A stretch of DNA of 64,000 nucleotides from Stropharia rugosoannulata (lineage: Eukaryota > Basidiomycota > Agaricomycetes > Agaricales > Strophariaceae). Both the position numbers and the translations under genes were made by a program. Below, one piece after another: positions 22,020 to 33,700 of the stretch. The stretch is from positions 310,001 to 374,000 of the forward strand of contig JANCIK010000008.1 in NCBI GenBank assembly GCA_028532985.1, given 5' to 3'. The notes under the pieces were generated by a model. It had not been told where the DNA came from. It did no database searches and saw nothing but the letters and a program-made list of their open reading frames with translations. The stretch's first letter is position 1. The number at the start of each line of letters is the position of its first letter.

Positions 22020-23019
22020 ATGTTCTCAGCATCTCAAGCGTCTACAGAATCTGGTTGCTTCCATGAGAACTTTGCATTGCAAGTTTGTCAGGTCGTCTTC
22101 CAGGTATGTTGAATTTATATATATATGTACTTGCCGTTGATAGTTCTCAAAATAGGTCGAAGGCATCATGTTTAACACAGATGCTACTCGTTTGGCACAG
22201 CAATCTACGTTCATACATGACATGCTTTTTGAGGGATCAATGCTGGGAGTAGGCGATGAAGGATCAGCGGCTAATCCAATTGTTGTTGAGGGGGTCACTG
22301 CCGATGTGTTTGCACATTTCTTGCATTGGCTAAATCACATGTAAGGCTATTATTCACGAATCACTGATGTATCTCACCATATTTATATTGGCTGTCCCGC
22401 CCTTTACAGGCCATGGAGTGCAATGGGAATCTCGGCAGTGCAGGGAAATTTGGACATATTACACATGTGCCATATGTGGATGATCCCATCGGGCTTGGAC
22501 TATGCCATGACGCAGCTTGAGAATGCAGATTTTCCCTCATCAAAGCGACTACAGCTTGCCAAACAGTACAACATCACTGGATGGCTTGAGCTGGCTATTC
22601 GGGAGCTTCTTCTTGCACCTCTTGTCGAAACATCACAGCATATCGATATGCTTGGTCTACAGATCTTTGTCGCTATCGCCTGTGCAAAAGAAGAAATTCA
22701 TGAGAATCGAAGGAAGGTGTCAATGTGCCTTCCTTATCCGAAGTCACTTGACAGTGCACCACATTGTGATAGTCCTGGGAAATGTAAAGAAGTTTGGCTA
22801 ATTGTATGGGTACACGAGATTTGTAGGCTTGTTCATCGTGGTTATGTTCGCCGTATTGCCCTGTCGAGCATTCCCAATCATCTTCTAGGATTTTCCTTTC
22901 TTGGAATGCACGCTGATTGCAAAGACTATCTTATTTCACATATTACTGATTTTGTACCGGGCATTTTGTTAGAGGAAGAAATTATACGGAGGGCAGTTGA
23001 AGTAGTTAGAAACATGTAG
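22020..23019 (+). CDS. BTB/POZ domain protein carried by the transposon, 292 aa
   Basis: Three exons close in phase: 22020-22103, 22156-22340, 22410-23019. The BTB signature is clear: VVFQVEGIMFNTDATRLAQQSTFIHDM-type first strand and helices, then NPIVVEGVTADVFAHFLHWL, then after the intron LDILHMCHMWMIPSGLDYA and KRLQLAKQYNITGWLELA. The last block is the usual second half of mushroom BTB proteins. It lies head to head with the transposase: 31 bases separate the two start codons (22020 and 21988), so one short promoter region must serve both. BTB proteins are adaptors of CUL3 ligases or transcription factors; why a transposon carries one is unknown. It could act on host ubiquitin or chromatin, or be a captured host gene. 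Confidence 0.82.
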
Positions 23020-23061
23020 CTAACTACTGGATTGATGTGTCACGTAGAGTCATTTTAAATA

Positions 23062-24886
23062 TGTATACGGTAATGTGGTGAAATGCTTATTAATACACCG
23101 GTTCCTCACATAATATTGTCATATTGAGACAAGTACTACAGCTACGATCTATTTTTTCACACAGTAGGTAGATAATTAGCATACAAATTGATTTGTTACA
23201 TTGTTGGACCTTAGGTAAACGCCCTTGTATGTTTTTGTGCTTGATCTCTGTTGAGTTAGCCAGGCAAGAGTGGCACATCTATTGGTCACATGACTAAGTG
23301 ATGGCGGAATTCACCGGCCGCAGCCTGGCAGTGCTTTAACATAATCAGGCTACTGTGCCACATGCCATGCTGCCGGGCATGAGCCGGAAACGGCAATATG
23401 CCACTGATGCCAAGGCACGGCAATAAGCGATATATATGCGCGCTCGATTTTTGAAGTGTGCGCAGACCTGCAAACAATATGTGCGGGTCAAAAATTGATA
23501 TGTGCGGAACAAGTTTGAAGTGTGCGGACCAGTTTTTCGATGTGTGCGGCATTTTTTTGAAGTGTGCGGCATTTTTTTCATATGTTTGCACACTTTTCTT
23601 AAAGTGTGCGGCATGTTTTTGATATATGTGCGCACTTTTCTCAATTGTGCGGAACAGAAATACAAGTGTGCAGGTTCAAAAAGTTAAGTATGCACAAAAA
23701 TTTGAAGTGTGCGGAGCAAAAAGTTTAAAGTATATGTGCGGAATAATAAATGTGCAAACGGGCAACCATATAGTACAGGGCTCCTCATCAGTAAGTTGTC
23801 CATTTAGTTTCCTGTTTTGGTCAGTATTTCTGTTTCCGGAAACGCGGATAAGCATTAAACTCAAGAAGTACAATAGAAGCACAAGAAATTTCTATAGAAA
23901 AAGTTATATAATCATTCCTTGGTTTCTGTATAAAGGAACATAGGTGTTCATGTGTCCTGTTTTGGTTGTTTTATTGAGTTTTATTCCGTTTTTGGGGTTG
24001 AGAAACGTCAAAAAACTAAACGGACAACTTCCTGATGCTCTAGCAGACACTACTATTAGTTAGTCAAATTTCTAAAGTACCTGTTATTTAATTTGTAGAC
24101 AATATTTATCCTTCACTGCCGAGATAGAAGCACAATTACACAGATGTTCACAGGTTCCCACGGAATTGCATGAAATGCAGGTGCGTTGGATCTTCCAGGA
24201 GATCCACATAGCAGGGGTGCTCTAACATACTAGTCATCCGTGTGTATAAAATATTTCTCTATCTATTCCTGTATTCCTGTAAAATATTGGTCTTATGCTG
24301 CTCAGCTGCAAGCAGATTGAACTGTCATTAGATACAAGTGCCCTCTGTACTGGAGTCTGTACCCGAACCCAGGGACCTAGTACCCTTGTTTAACTTGGGT
24401 ATGTAATTGCTTCTACCCCGGAAACAAGAGATCACCATTGATTTAAGTTTAAACTGCAGGGGTACTCAATGCACTATTGAAAGCATACATACAGTCCCTG
24501 CCTCAATAGACCCATGGGAACATTGCACGCCAGCGGAGTAGACCTGTCATCAGTGTCGTTTGCTCGCCATTGATCCGGTTTCGGCCAGATGCCGTGGCAC
24601 GGCACACCACGGCATCCAATATGTGTTGCGGGCTTAATGCTTTCGTTTGAAATGCAGCATGCACACGTTCACTTTTGATAATAATGTGCGCTGATTTAAA
24701 TTGTGCGGGCCATTTATTAAGTTATGCGCACCACAATCCCAACAATGCGCACAGTTTTTAATTGTGCGCACTGCATAATTTGTTGCGGCTGTCCAAGTCA
24801 ATGAAATGCGGCAAAATTTATTTTGTAATGCGCCTCAGGCACGTTTTTTATAAATGTGATAATAAATGTGCAAACGGACGCCCATA
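23062..24886 (-). repeat. Right terminal inverted repeat (1825 bp)
   Basis: Inverted copy of 16293-18117. The inner boundary lies at the TGTATAC/GTATACA step; the outer boundary at CGCCCATA. It starts 43 bases after the stop codon of the BTB gene. Confidence 0.92.
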
Positions 24887-25991
24887 GACGGCCTTTATCT
24901 GTGCTTAAAGATACAGTATGTGCGCTGAGTTGGCTCGGCAAGCACGGCAGGGTGCGTGGGAACACCATGATTGAGTCGGCGATTTAATAATTAAATATAT
25001 ACTGTTTATGTCAGGTTTATGTGTATTGTTGGCGTTGCCATAGTCTCTGTCTTTCGCCTCGCTTACTCTGAAACTGCGAACAATTACAACGTGTATGTGA
25101 ACGTTTGCAAGACGAGGTGTATCGCTGTTTGAGTCCGTGCGGCACTGGTCTGGGATTCGGGAATGTGTTAACGCTGCGAAGAACTGTACAGTGGGAAACG
25201 GATAAGACGCACACTGTTGAATCTCTCTTTGTTCCTTGGCACTGCGAACGTCGACGTTCAGTCAATTCTACACTCACATTCCCCCGCTCATAGCTTCATT
25301 GCAGCACCCCTCTTGATCCCCACCCCCATGTGGTTTTGTTGTGTCTCCTTGGCTGTCTGTCCATAAAGCTCGTCTTGCTACTCAGATGTCCCCGTAGCAT
25401 CTCTAGCTGGACTTCTGTTTCTCCAATCTTCAGCTTCCTATTCCTCTAATTATACGCCATCACCCGCACCCGTTTCATCTGTGCCATTGAACATATTTGC
25501 TTCGCCCCTTTCAAGTCATTGTTTTGTCTGTGCCCCTCCCGCTTCGTTATTCAACCTGTCTGGCGCAACCTCGTCCTTTGGCATAAATTCCGTTCCCTCT
25601 CCGCATCCTATTCACCCGCAATAGCGGTACTGCACGCATGCATCATCGGTCTCCCGTATCCTCTTAATGCGGCTCCGCTCAACGCGTTTAAGATATCTGG
25701 CGTCGTGCAATCATCTATCCAGTTTAGCAAGTTTCGACATCCATCAGTCCACGTCTTTGCTTATACAACCCCGCTCAGATTTTACTTGGGACTGGAAGCT
25801 CGCGCAGCCAAAGAGCTTTGTACCCAACGAGCTTTCCCTGAATACGTGCCCTCTTGTCCGTCTGTCCGCACCTGATTGCCTCCGCAATGAATGTTTCCCG
25901 CCCCTGGTGAATGCTTTCAGCCACTCAGATCGGGTTCACTCGAACTCCCTCCCCGGCTTTGCATGACCTCGGAAGTTAGATATTAGCTTAG
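24887..25991. other. Intergenic, pyrimidine-rich plus strand, no supported gene
   Basis: From about 25290 to 25960 the plus strand is C/T-rich and open in more than one frame, as at 9300-10620. The overlapping frames of about 100 codons have no domain. Confidence 0.35.
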
Positions 25992-26743
25992 TATGGTGAG
26001 TTATTTGCACCATATTCTCACGCGCCCCCCCGGACTGATCTGAGTGCCCGCCCCCCAACTCAGAGGGCCTTAACTCATGGGTCAGCAGACAATTGCTTCA
26101 GATGGTTCCTATTGTGTGAGCGTTGGATAATATCGACTCTAAATATATTTTGTAGCATTTCTTCACTGTTTAATTTCAAATTATTGATGTAAGGCAGTCA
26201 CAACATATAATTCGATTTCTGCTTAGATTCTAGAGTACTTTTAAGTGTATTATACATAAATGAAACATATAATACATATACTGTTGGAATCAAGTGAGGA
26301 AGACGCTATATTCTCTGTAAATTCTATCTAAACTTGCTTGTTGTTGCAACATCAGGAAATTGTCCTGGTCAATCTGCTTATTATGATTGATTTTTTTCGA
26401 ATAAAATACACATAACTAGGTTAGCCCTTATCTATATACACTTATATGACTTTGAAACCACATATTCAAATTTGTTGCTCTGAGTCGGGGCGGGCAAACT
26501 TGAATGTCGGGGGGGAAATCAGGCGTGGGAATTCATCAGCCTCGGAATGATGGCAGTGAAAATCGAGTGAATATTGAGCGAATACATATAATTTCATTGA
26601 GAGTTTCACGCAGGGGGTTAGAAATATAAGTATGCTTGTGTACTTAAGTGATCCTTGCAAAGTACAGCACGATGGAAAGTGGTCTGGCTTGCCGAGTTGG
26701 GGGGCGGGGGCGCGTGAGAATATGGTGCAAATAACTCACCATA
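25992..26743. mobile_element. Non-autonomous TIR element (MITE-like), 752 bp, target duplication GCTTAG
   Basis: The ends are inverted copies: TATGGTGAGTTATTTGCACC, continuing through ATATTCTCACGCGCCCCC, at the left, and the complement at the right, more than 40 bp with a few indels in a C-run. The element is flanked on both sides by GCTTAG (25986-25991 and 26744-26749), a 6-bp target-site duplication. The interior is AT-rich and non-coding. Confidence 0.8.
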
Positions 26744-27044
26744 GCTTAGGGCCGTTTCCCTGCCGCCCCCGTTTCCGAGCTTTATGACGCTCATACATTC
26801 CCAATACGGTCGTGCTCAAATGCTTGCGCCTAGGCCGACGTTAACACCGCCCTTCCCTGATGAAAGGGCGGTGTGTCTCGTTCGCCATGTGACTCATGTA
26901 GAGCCAATATAGCTCAAAGCAACCTGGCGTGTCCGTTGTGTGCATTGCTTGATAACCCTTTTAGCGCCACCAACCAATGCGCACGACGAACGCGCCGCAC
27001 GAAATACCGGACACCCAAAAGCAAACGTCTACATGTCGAACGCA

Positions 27045-27052
27045 TATATAAG
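27045..27052 (+). promoter_or_regulatory. TATA box of tiny gene A4
   Basis: TATATAAG lies 117 bases before the ATG at 27162 and is followed by a C-rich leader (CCCTCTCGGTCCCCGC), like A1 and A3. Confidence 0.55.
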
Positions 27053-27161
27053 CCCTCTCGGTCCCCGCTCATAAACTTCCATCCCTACAAAAGCTATCAG
27101 GCCCATATCACAGCCGCTTTCTGAGCTACTACTACATACACCTGAAACACAATCATAAACC

Positions 27162-27314
27162 ATGACTGCCTCGACCAACTCCGCTTCCACACCCAACACG
27201 AAAGCCACCGCGAAGTTGACCGCAAGTACTGGTCCCGTGCCGACCAGCCGCGAGCCCCAGTGCTGCCACTGCGGGCAACGCGGCTCGCACGCGCCCAAGT
27301 GCCCCTTCAAGTAA
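27162..27314 (+). CDS. Tiny zinc-knuckle-like protein A4 (50 aa)
   Basis: A single-exon frame of 50 codons begins MTASTNSASTPNTK, has a short Ser/Thr/Lys linker, and ends REPQCCHCGQRGSHAPKCPFK. Ligands Cys34, Cys37, His43 and Cys47 give C-x2-C-x5-H-x3-C. The last 21 residues match A3 except for the final Lys/Ala, while the linkers differ in length and sequence. It lies 600 bases from the hydrophobin gene and about 400 bases from the MITE. Function unknown. Confidence 0.72.
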   Translation: MTASTNSASTPNTKATAKLTASTGPVPTSREPQCCHCGQRGSHAPKCPFK

Positions 27315-27908
27315 ACAAGTGGTGAATTCTTGTATTTACTCAGCGGAGAGATGTGGTTCTTATGATGCTGAACAGACATGCAAAACTCCGTAGAATTGGA
27401 CTGCGAATTTCAGGCAGAAAAGTATATACTTATTTTATATCTTTAAAAAGAAGACAAGATGTGTAGTGCTAACTTTACCATAGAGCTGTGGATGTTCTTA
27501 TATCCAAGGCTCCGTTCCTATCATTTATCATTGATTGGCTTAATGCGGTTGTCTGTGATACGCCCGGTGTCGATTTTGAGAACTCCTTCACTGGAACTTG
27601 TCGTATGGATGTGTCATAGCAAAGCTTCACAATACCTGAGTGAGCTGGTGAAGTGACTCAGATATGCTCGGAGATATTTGTTGCAATACTTCGGACTACG
27701 TACATAACTGCTTTCTGATCACAAGAGGTCTTACCAGACGATAAACCGCGTCATAAATCCAATACTTGCACGGGCAAAGAGATAAGCATTCAATGTCAAA
27801 GAATGCAGGTAATCATTCTCAAGATACATTTTGTCCTGGTAACTATCTGAGAAGAGTTGAAATGCCCTAACACTAACACTGCTTTGAGATCGAGAGCGAG
27901 ACTGACGT
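27315..27908. other. Intergenic, nothing supported
   Basis: Contains 3' flanks of the converging tiny gene and hydrophobin gene. No further gene seen. Confidence 0.4.
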
Positions 27909-28466
27909 CTACAAGTTGAGGTTGATGGGGGTGCATCCCAGTGCGATAACGCCACTCTGGGTGTATCGTTGAATATCAATAAAAGACTCTCCGGAACATA
28001 AGAAATACATACGAAAGTGTTGTTGGTGCAGCACACTGGCTGTGCGGAGCTGTATATAAAGGATTAGCACCGAGAAGGAAGGGCGTCATCAAATTATTAT
28101 TTACCAAGATGTACCACCTGCCCCGATTCCAGTAATGCCGCTGCAGGTAACTAACGCAGAATGAGTATATGTAAATCAACTAGAAATGAGAAGCGCTTAC
28201 GGCCAATGAGACCCCCGATGTCAGGAAGGGCGATTCCCAGAAGACCACCGAGCGATGCCAGGCTTGTTAAACTGGACTACATGCGTGACAGGTTCTGGTA
28301 AATTCACAAGCGCTCCAAATGCCTAGTATGAACAACTTACAGTCTGCGTGGACTGGCAGCACTGAATGTTGCCGGTATCGCAGTCGCGGCGGGAGAGCGC
28401 CTGCGGAATGGCGGTGGCGGCAGCAAAGATTGGGAGAGAGGCAACGACGGCGGCGGTGAAATGCAT
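27909..28466 (-). CDS. Class I hydrophobin, 110 aa
   Basis: Five exons close in phase: 28466-28341, 28276-28201, 28150-28105, 28049-28013, 27956-27909. A signal peptide (MHFTAAVVASLPIFAAATA) is followed by a short pro-like segment ending SRR. The eight cysteines have the full hydrophobin pattern: RRDC, QCC, LTCSG, TSC, PVCC and LGC, the doublets being the second/third and sixth/seventh cysteines. The loops between the third and fourth Cys are Gly/Ile-rich as in class I members, and the C terminus TPINLNL is typical. The secreted protein self-assembles at air-water interfaces and coats hyphae. All cysteines are present and the gene looks intact. The many introns are usual for basidiomycete hydrophobins. 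Confidence 0.93.
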
Positions 28467-28537
28467 TGTTGGAGATTGGTATGAGTAGTAGAACGCTAGC
28501 ACTGGTTCGACTGGAGATTGAAGTGCCGTCGGGCGTC

Positions 28538-28544
28538 TTTTATA
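28538..28544 (-). promoter_or_regulatory. TATA box of the hydrophobin gene
   Basis: On the minus strand TATAAAA lies 72 bases before the ATG at 28466. Confidence 0.65.
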
Positions 28545-28559
28545 TGTTTTTGTTGGCAA

Positions 28560-31043
28560 TGTAGCCACATTAACGCCTTCGTTTGCGTTGCTTACATCCA
28601 CATTGATGTCCTTGAGCCTAAGGCACTGTGATAAGTGGGGCTGTATTGACTTATCCTTCCACCCTGGGAACTCCGAGCGCCCTCGTGAACATTAAATTCA
28701 TAATTCAAGAGCGCGCTTTATAATTAGTCGGCTGGCGACTGCGAGTACAACACTTATTTATTCCATCTGGCGCTTATGTGAATCCTCTAAGTCCCTTCCC
28801 TTATGAGGTCAGAAGACTGACCAGCATTTCTAACAGAGGAAAGTATGACCGTCTATACTGCAAGGTCTGTGTATTCTCCAGCTTAACTAACGCACATACC
28901 ATCACCTGGTCAGGTGAGGACCGAAACGGAAAACCTTCAACAAGACTCGCCTCTCAACGAAGATAGGCACACTTATCAATTGTACTGCCTCATGTTATCA
29001 GAATACGCGAGTCTCAACATGTATATACACTGAAATTATTTTCGGACTTCCCATGGCTAGACAGGCAGCTTGTTTCTCATGTTGACGCCTCAAGATGTCC
29101 GTGTGTGATAGGCTACCTCACTTTTCACAGCCTCACACACGGCCCACTGCTTTTTCCTGCTCCCGATACCAGGGGCGATCGAAGTACAAAATAGGTGTAT
29201 AGAATGGGTACTGTGAGTATGATCATGGGTGGGTGGGGGCGAACGACGACTTGTGTGGTCGCTTTGAGAGCGTTGTTCAAGAAATAGTAATATAAAATGA
29301 TTGACTGTTCTGGATGAACTCGGGTCTTCTGAGGCGGCCATAATGGAATCTTGGATGGTAAACGAAGATGGGTGGTCATTAACTGCCTCCATACGGTGTA
29401 CATAACATCTTTAAATACTGTTAAGGTAGATATCTACAAATAAAATGGAAACCATTTTTACCCCGAGTGCCAACCATACGCAACACGAACGCTGTCCGAG
29501 CCTCCTAGCTACAAGGTAATGTGTCCCTCTCACCCAGTGTAGCTTACCCGCGCGACACTCTTACCACTTACCGCTTACCAACACTCGATATCTATGTTGT
29601 ATTCAAACCATCTTTCGGTCAATCATACAAACTCTGTAGTTCTGACTAAAAGGCTGTGACTAGCTCATACGGATACTCCTCCTTGACTCGGCGCTTACTG
29701 TTGCAAGGCTAGTCGCTTATATTTATAATTTAGCTTATATGAGACCATACTCCCACATATTGCCTTCCTCACCACGTGAGTAGACAATCTTCCGACCCGA
29801 AACTGACGACTAATCGGCTCGGTGTCAATAAGTGTAGGTACACAACTGTTACACATGGAGTCAATGGTTTGTATGTGCTTGTATGAGCTTTCCAAGACAT
29901 CTTCCATGTAAGTTCAAGGGGCATGATATATGTGTGTAGGAAGGTGTAAAGATGGGGTAGAAACATGAGTGGGAGATTATGTAGCGCAGATCAATTTTTA
30001 TGAGTCCGCATCTTGAATAAGGGTACGGGAAGATAAACAGGCCTAGTCCGTACATCATATAAGGCAAATTGTGAAGAGATCCAAATCGATCGTTTGACGT
30101 ATGTCCACGCATATCCGACTTGACGCCTCTTGACGCCCGTATCGTAGTGTCGCATTAACAGTATGTTTGCTACTCCGACTAGTAGTACTAATATGTAAAC
30201 GTATCAGATGATACGCGCCTGCGGGAGGCGTAAAAAACATTCTTTGTAGATTTATTCCGCATCATCAAAAAGATCGCGCTTTCACAGATGTGTTATGAGT
30301 GTGTGGCATTCTCAAAGAGCTATGCGCTGTCACACTTCTAGAGTGTAAATACATTGGCTAAAACAATAGGCTATCTCGACGTACATGTTTTTACACCCAT
30401 TTGGCGTTAATTTAGCCTGCAAACGTTCAATTATTGCTGAAGATATTACATTTATTTGCTTGTGCTTCATGTTCTACATCCTAAGCTACAGGTGCTTATA
30501 TATTGGTGATTGAATTAACTGCAAAAACTTATTGAATATGAGTACCCGTGACACATCTGATAAATAATAGGTTGACTAGTCAAACCCGAGGCTTTACAGC
30601 TCCTTTAGGATCTCAGTCTATGTCGACTGAGATCGGGCTAGAAGCACATTCCGGACGATGACCCGTGTCTTGACATAAATTTTCTGACACAAAGATGGAA
30701 TTGCTGCGCTCCGTCAATAGCTGCAGCAAGTATGCCTAAAGCTTCCAATCGATGGCTCGCTCACTCATTGAGAACTACGGTGAGCATTGCACTTTCCTGG
30801 GGCGCGGCCTTGTGCACATCAAGCAACTACGGTACTAGAGTACAGACGCTCACCATGGCTGGAGAGGCTCAAAAACTATCATTGACATACTCCCGAATTG
30901 CTTTATTCAGGCTCTAAAGAAGGGACAAAGAAAGGAGATAATTTCAAATTTACTAGCCGTCCTTGTAGAAATGGTATATCATTTCCAAATCATTTCCATT
31001 GGGACACGTAACAGCAAGAGAAACAAACAACATTTTGTGCATA
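28560..31043. other. Intergenic, no supported gene
   Basis: Frames in this stretch are below about 100 codons, overlap each other on both strands and show no domain or splice pattern. One small perfect inverted pair, CTCAGTCTATGTCGACTGAG, lies near 30611-30630. Confidence 0.35.
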
Positions 31044-33700
31044 TTACATTTCCTTTTCTTCCAAAACGACCAAACTTGATTCGTTCCTACCAAGCGGTTG
31101 AACAAATCCGAACAATCCAGATATGTCGTCGTTATCGACTTCCCGCAGACCTGGACACGGCCAAATAATGTTAAGGCCCAGCCATATGCAGCCACTTATC
31201 GAGAAGCCAAGAAGCCATGACATATAATACACATGTCTGGGAGAGTGGCATTAGAAAATGAAGACGGAACGACGAAATGCTCCTTACATCCAAGTCATAT
31301 TCACGCTGAAGGCGGGATTAATAGAGTTGATGAAACCGGGCATACTAGGCCATACCCCCTACATAAATTGGTGAATACCCTGTAAGTTAATTTAAAGGGA
31401 CGTACCATAGCCCACGCAACAGGAGCTCTCATGTTCAGACCATTCCAATACCTAGAAGCTGGATCGAGTGGCAATTCCTTTGTATGTATCGCTCTCACGT
31501 ACCAGTAGTCACTCGTACGATTTGGTATATATAAATGCGAAAGCTTGATACGGCGACGCCGAACAGCATAGTACTCCACCTGTAATTAATGAGATGGTAC
31601 CTTGGGTGATTGCGACCATCGGAAAATACCAGCATGATCCCGGAAAGCGGTCCCAAGAAAACAGCGTATCCGGAGATAGCGGATATAAAACTGTTTGCAG
31701 TCTGGTAATAATTCGTTAGTTCTAGTTGAAAGTAAAAAAATTGTGACACCTGCATTCAAGATCCTCCATGGATTAATACAAATACCGATGATGGCAATGA
31801 CGAATGATCCTCGACGAATGTCTATGAAGCTTTTGCGTTTATCAATATATGGCGGTCGCGATAGACTTTTGCAAATGTTTACCGTGGTAAAAGGGCAGCA
31901 AGATCCATCCCTCCGACCACGCCGCAAGCAACAACCTACATATACTGAATGAGATGGTGTATTTCAATAAGATGAAGGCTCATCTCACATTTACGCAGAC
32001 TTGAGAGAGAAAGAATGCGAAAGCAGCAAAGAATACTGCGGCTCTAGCACCCTTCCCTTCGTGCATCTGAATGGCTTCAAGCAAGTCGTAAAGTTTCCTA
32101 TCGTTTAACGTTTAAGCAATGGAGAAAAACGAATACCCTGAGTATGCCTCACCAGAGGAGGGGCTCATCGGGATAAAAACCCCGTGCGCAAGATGTAGTA
32201 ATAATGCCCAAGATGTTTGAGCCAAGCAGACATATCGGAATTACGAATATCTGGCCCCATATCTGATCACCGGGATGTATAGCATAACGAGAGAAATCTA
32301 GAATAAAATATCAGGTCATACTTAGTTGCCGCGGAAGATGTGTACTCACCACTTTGGTATAATATCCCGCCTGCCCAACCGCCGATGCCACTGTTTACCA
32401 TGCGCATCATCACCCAGCTCAAAGTGAATCCAGACAACTTCTCGACGCCGTACTGGGCCTCAGGGTTGTTCCAAAGGGGGCCGATATTACCTTGTTTTAA
32501 TATAGCCCATATGAAGATGGAAAACGCGGCAATAGTAACGATGATGGAGGACAAAACAGCAGGAAGCCGATATCTAATGCATCTCATGATTAGCCAACAG
32601 TCAGAGCCGGGGATAATGCAACCTACTGCTCAGGTCGTAAGAGAAAGATCGGCAAAGATACCGTCCAGAAGATAAAGAAAGAGACTATTCAAAAGAAAGC
32701 TCAGATCTTCATTATAATAAACATTGATCGTTTGTTGGACGTACTGAACTCGTTCGTTTGCATGAACGTATTGGGCCCGAATGTACTTTTCATGGTATAG
32801 AAGCTCGCTTCGCGGGTATGAGTAATCGTTGGCTCGAAGAGATGAGAGAAAACTTACGCCAAATGGCCCCAATCATAACTTTTACCATTTGGCCGCCGTA
32901 CCAACCTTGAACACCATACCAGCAACATGAAAGAATTATACGGTTTAGAAGTGGGAACCACGCTCCTCGCCTGAAGGTAGATGAGCTGGGCAGCATGCAT
33001 TGTAGGACGCGACAATACAACTTACACCCCCCAACCTGTGCGGTTGATAATGGCCTAAATAAAATAATCGGTGAGTTCCCGGTTCGAAGAAACAAATGGT
33101 ACTTAACGAACAAATGGTATATGCCATGAACCACCGGCGTGCCCACTGCCAACTAATGCCATACAGATACTAAAAAATTTAGGCATAAGAATGACATATC
33201 GACTTGTGCGAGATACTTGCATTAAGGTACTGACAGCGTTAACTTGATTCGACATCAGGGACCCTATTCGCTTGAAAGTACGGTAGGACGCACCTGCGAT
33301 GGCTTGGCCAACGGTCAATCCGACAGCCACTATCAATAAAAGAAAGAATCAGAATCATTCAAGTTGTACTCAACACGACACAAACATGCTGTCGATGCAC
33401 CTGACCACTCAGCAATATTGATAGCTATATGGCACCTCATTAGACAACGACATAAGTACATGATGGTGAAAGCCCAAATACCCGTCGCGAGCCAGAAGAA
33501 AATAAAAGTCTTTTTTGACCATGTCCTCCGTGATGAGGGAAGCGGAAGAATATCGGCGTTCTGGTATGCAGAAGTGTGCGGCGACACCTTGGTATGTTGT
33601 CTAGCGTCAGCCTTCGCCAAACATATCATCGTTAATGACGCACTTCAAGGACGCCCAGATACTTTTTGAGAGAACAGTACATTGCGCTCCTTCAACTTGT
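31044..33700 (-). CDS. NCS1-family nucleobase/allantoin permease (many exons; start not resolved)
   Basis: Minus-strand exons carry the family landmarks in order: NADILPLPSSRRTW, INIAEWSGASTACLLAVGL, GSGHAGGSWHIPF, CWYGVQGWYGGQMV, RLPAVLSSIIVTIAAFSIF, DFSRYAIHPGDQIWGQIF, NILGIITTSCARG, YDLLEAIQMHEGKGARAAVFFAAF, FINIRRGSFVIAIIGICINPW and YYAVRRRRIKLSHLY. These match fungal uracil/uridine/allantoin permeases of the Fur type with 12 membrane segments. The C terminus is cytoplasmic and ends LVVLEEKEM. At the 5' end a phase-matched segment (SKSIWASLK) precedes QHTKVSP, but I could not find its ATG. The gene faces away from the dioxygenase at 34594, so both share about 900 bases of upstream DNA. 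It imports a nucleobase or related heterocycle; the exact substrate cannot be told. Confidence 0.82.

Larger units (their letters stand above)
16293..24886. mobile_element. Complete DNA transposon with 1825-bp TIRs, DDE transposase and BTB cargo (8594 bp)
   Basis: The left end (16293-18117) and the right end (23062-24886) are inverted copies of exactly equal length, starting TATGGGCGTCCGTTTGCAC. Every stretch I compared was identical, including four translated frames. Between them lie three genes: an unknown 420-aa protein and a DDE transposase on the minus strand, and a BTB protein on the plus strand. Flanks read ...CACAAG and GACGGC..., so there is no long target duplication; a TA dinucleotide is the most that could be duplicated. 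Near-identical ends and fully open gene models indicate recent movement. The superfamily is not certain; the transposase is of the integrase-core (rve-like) type common in basidiomycetes. Confidence 0.9.
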
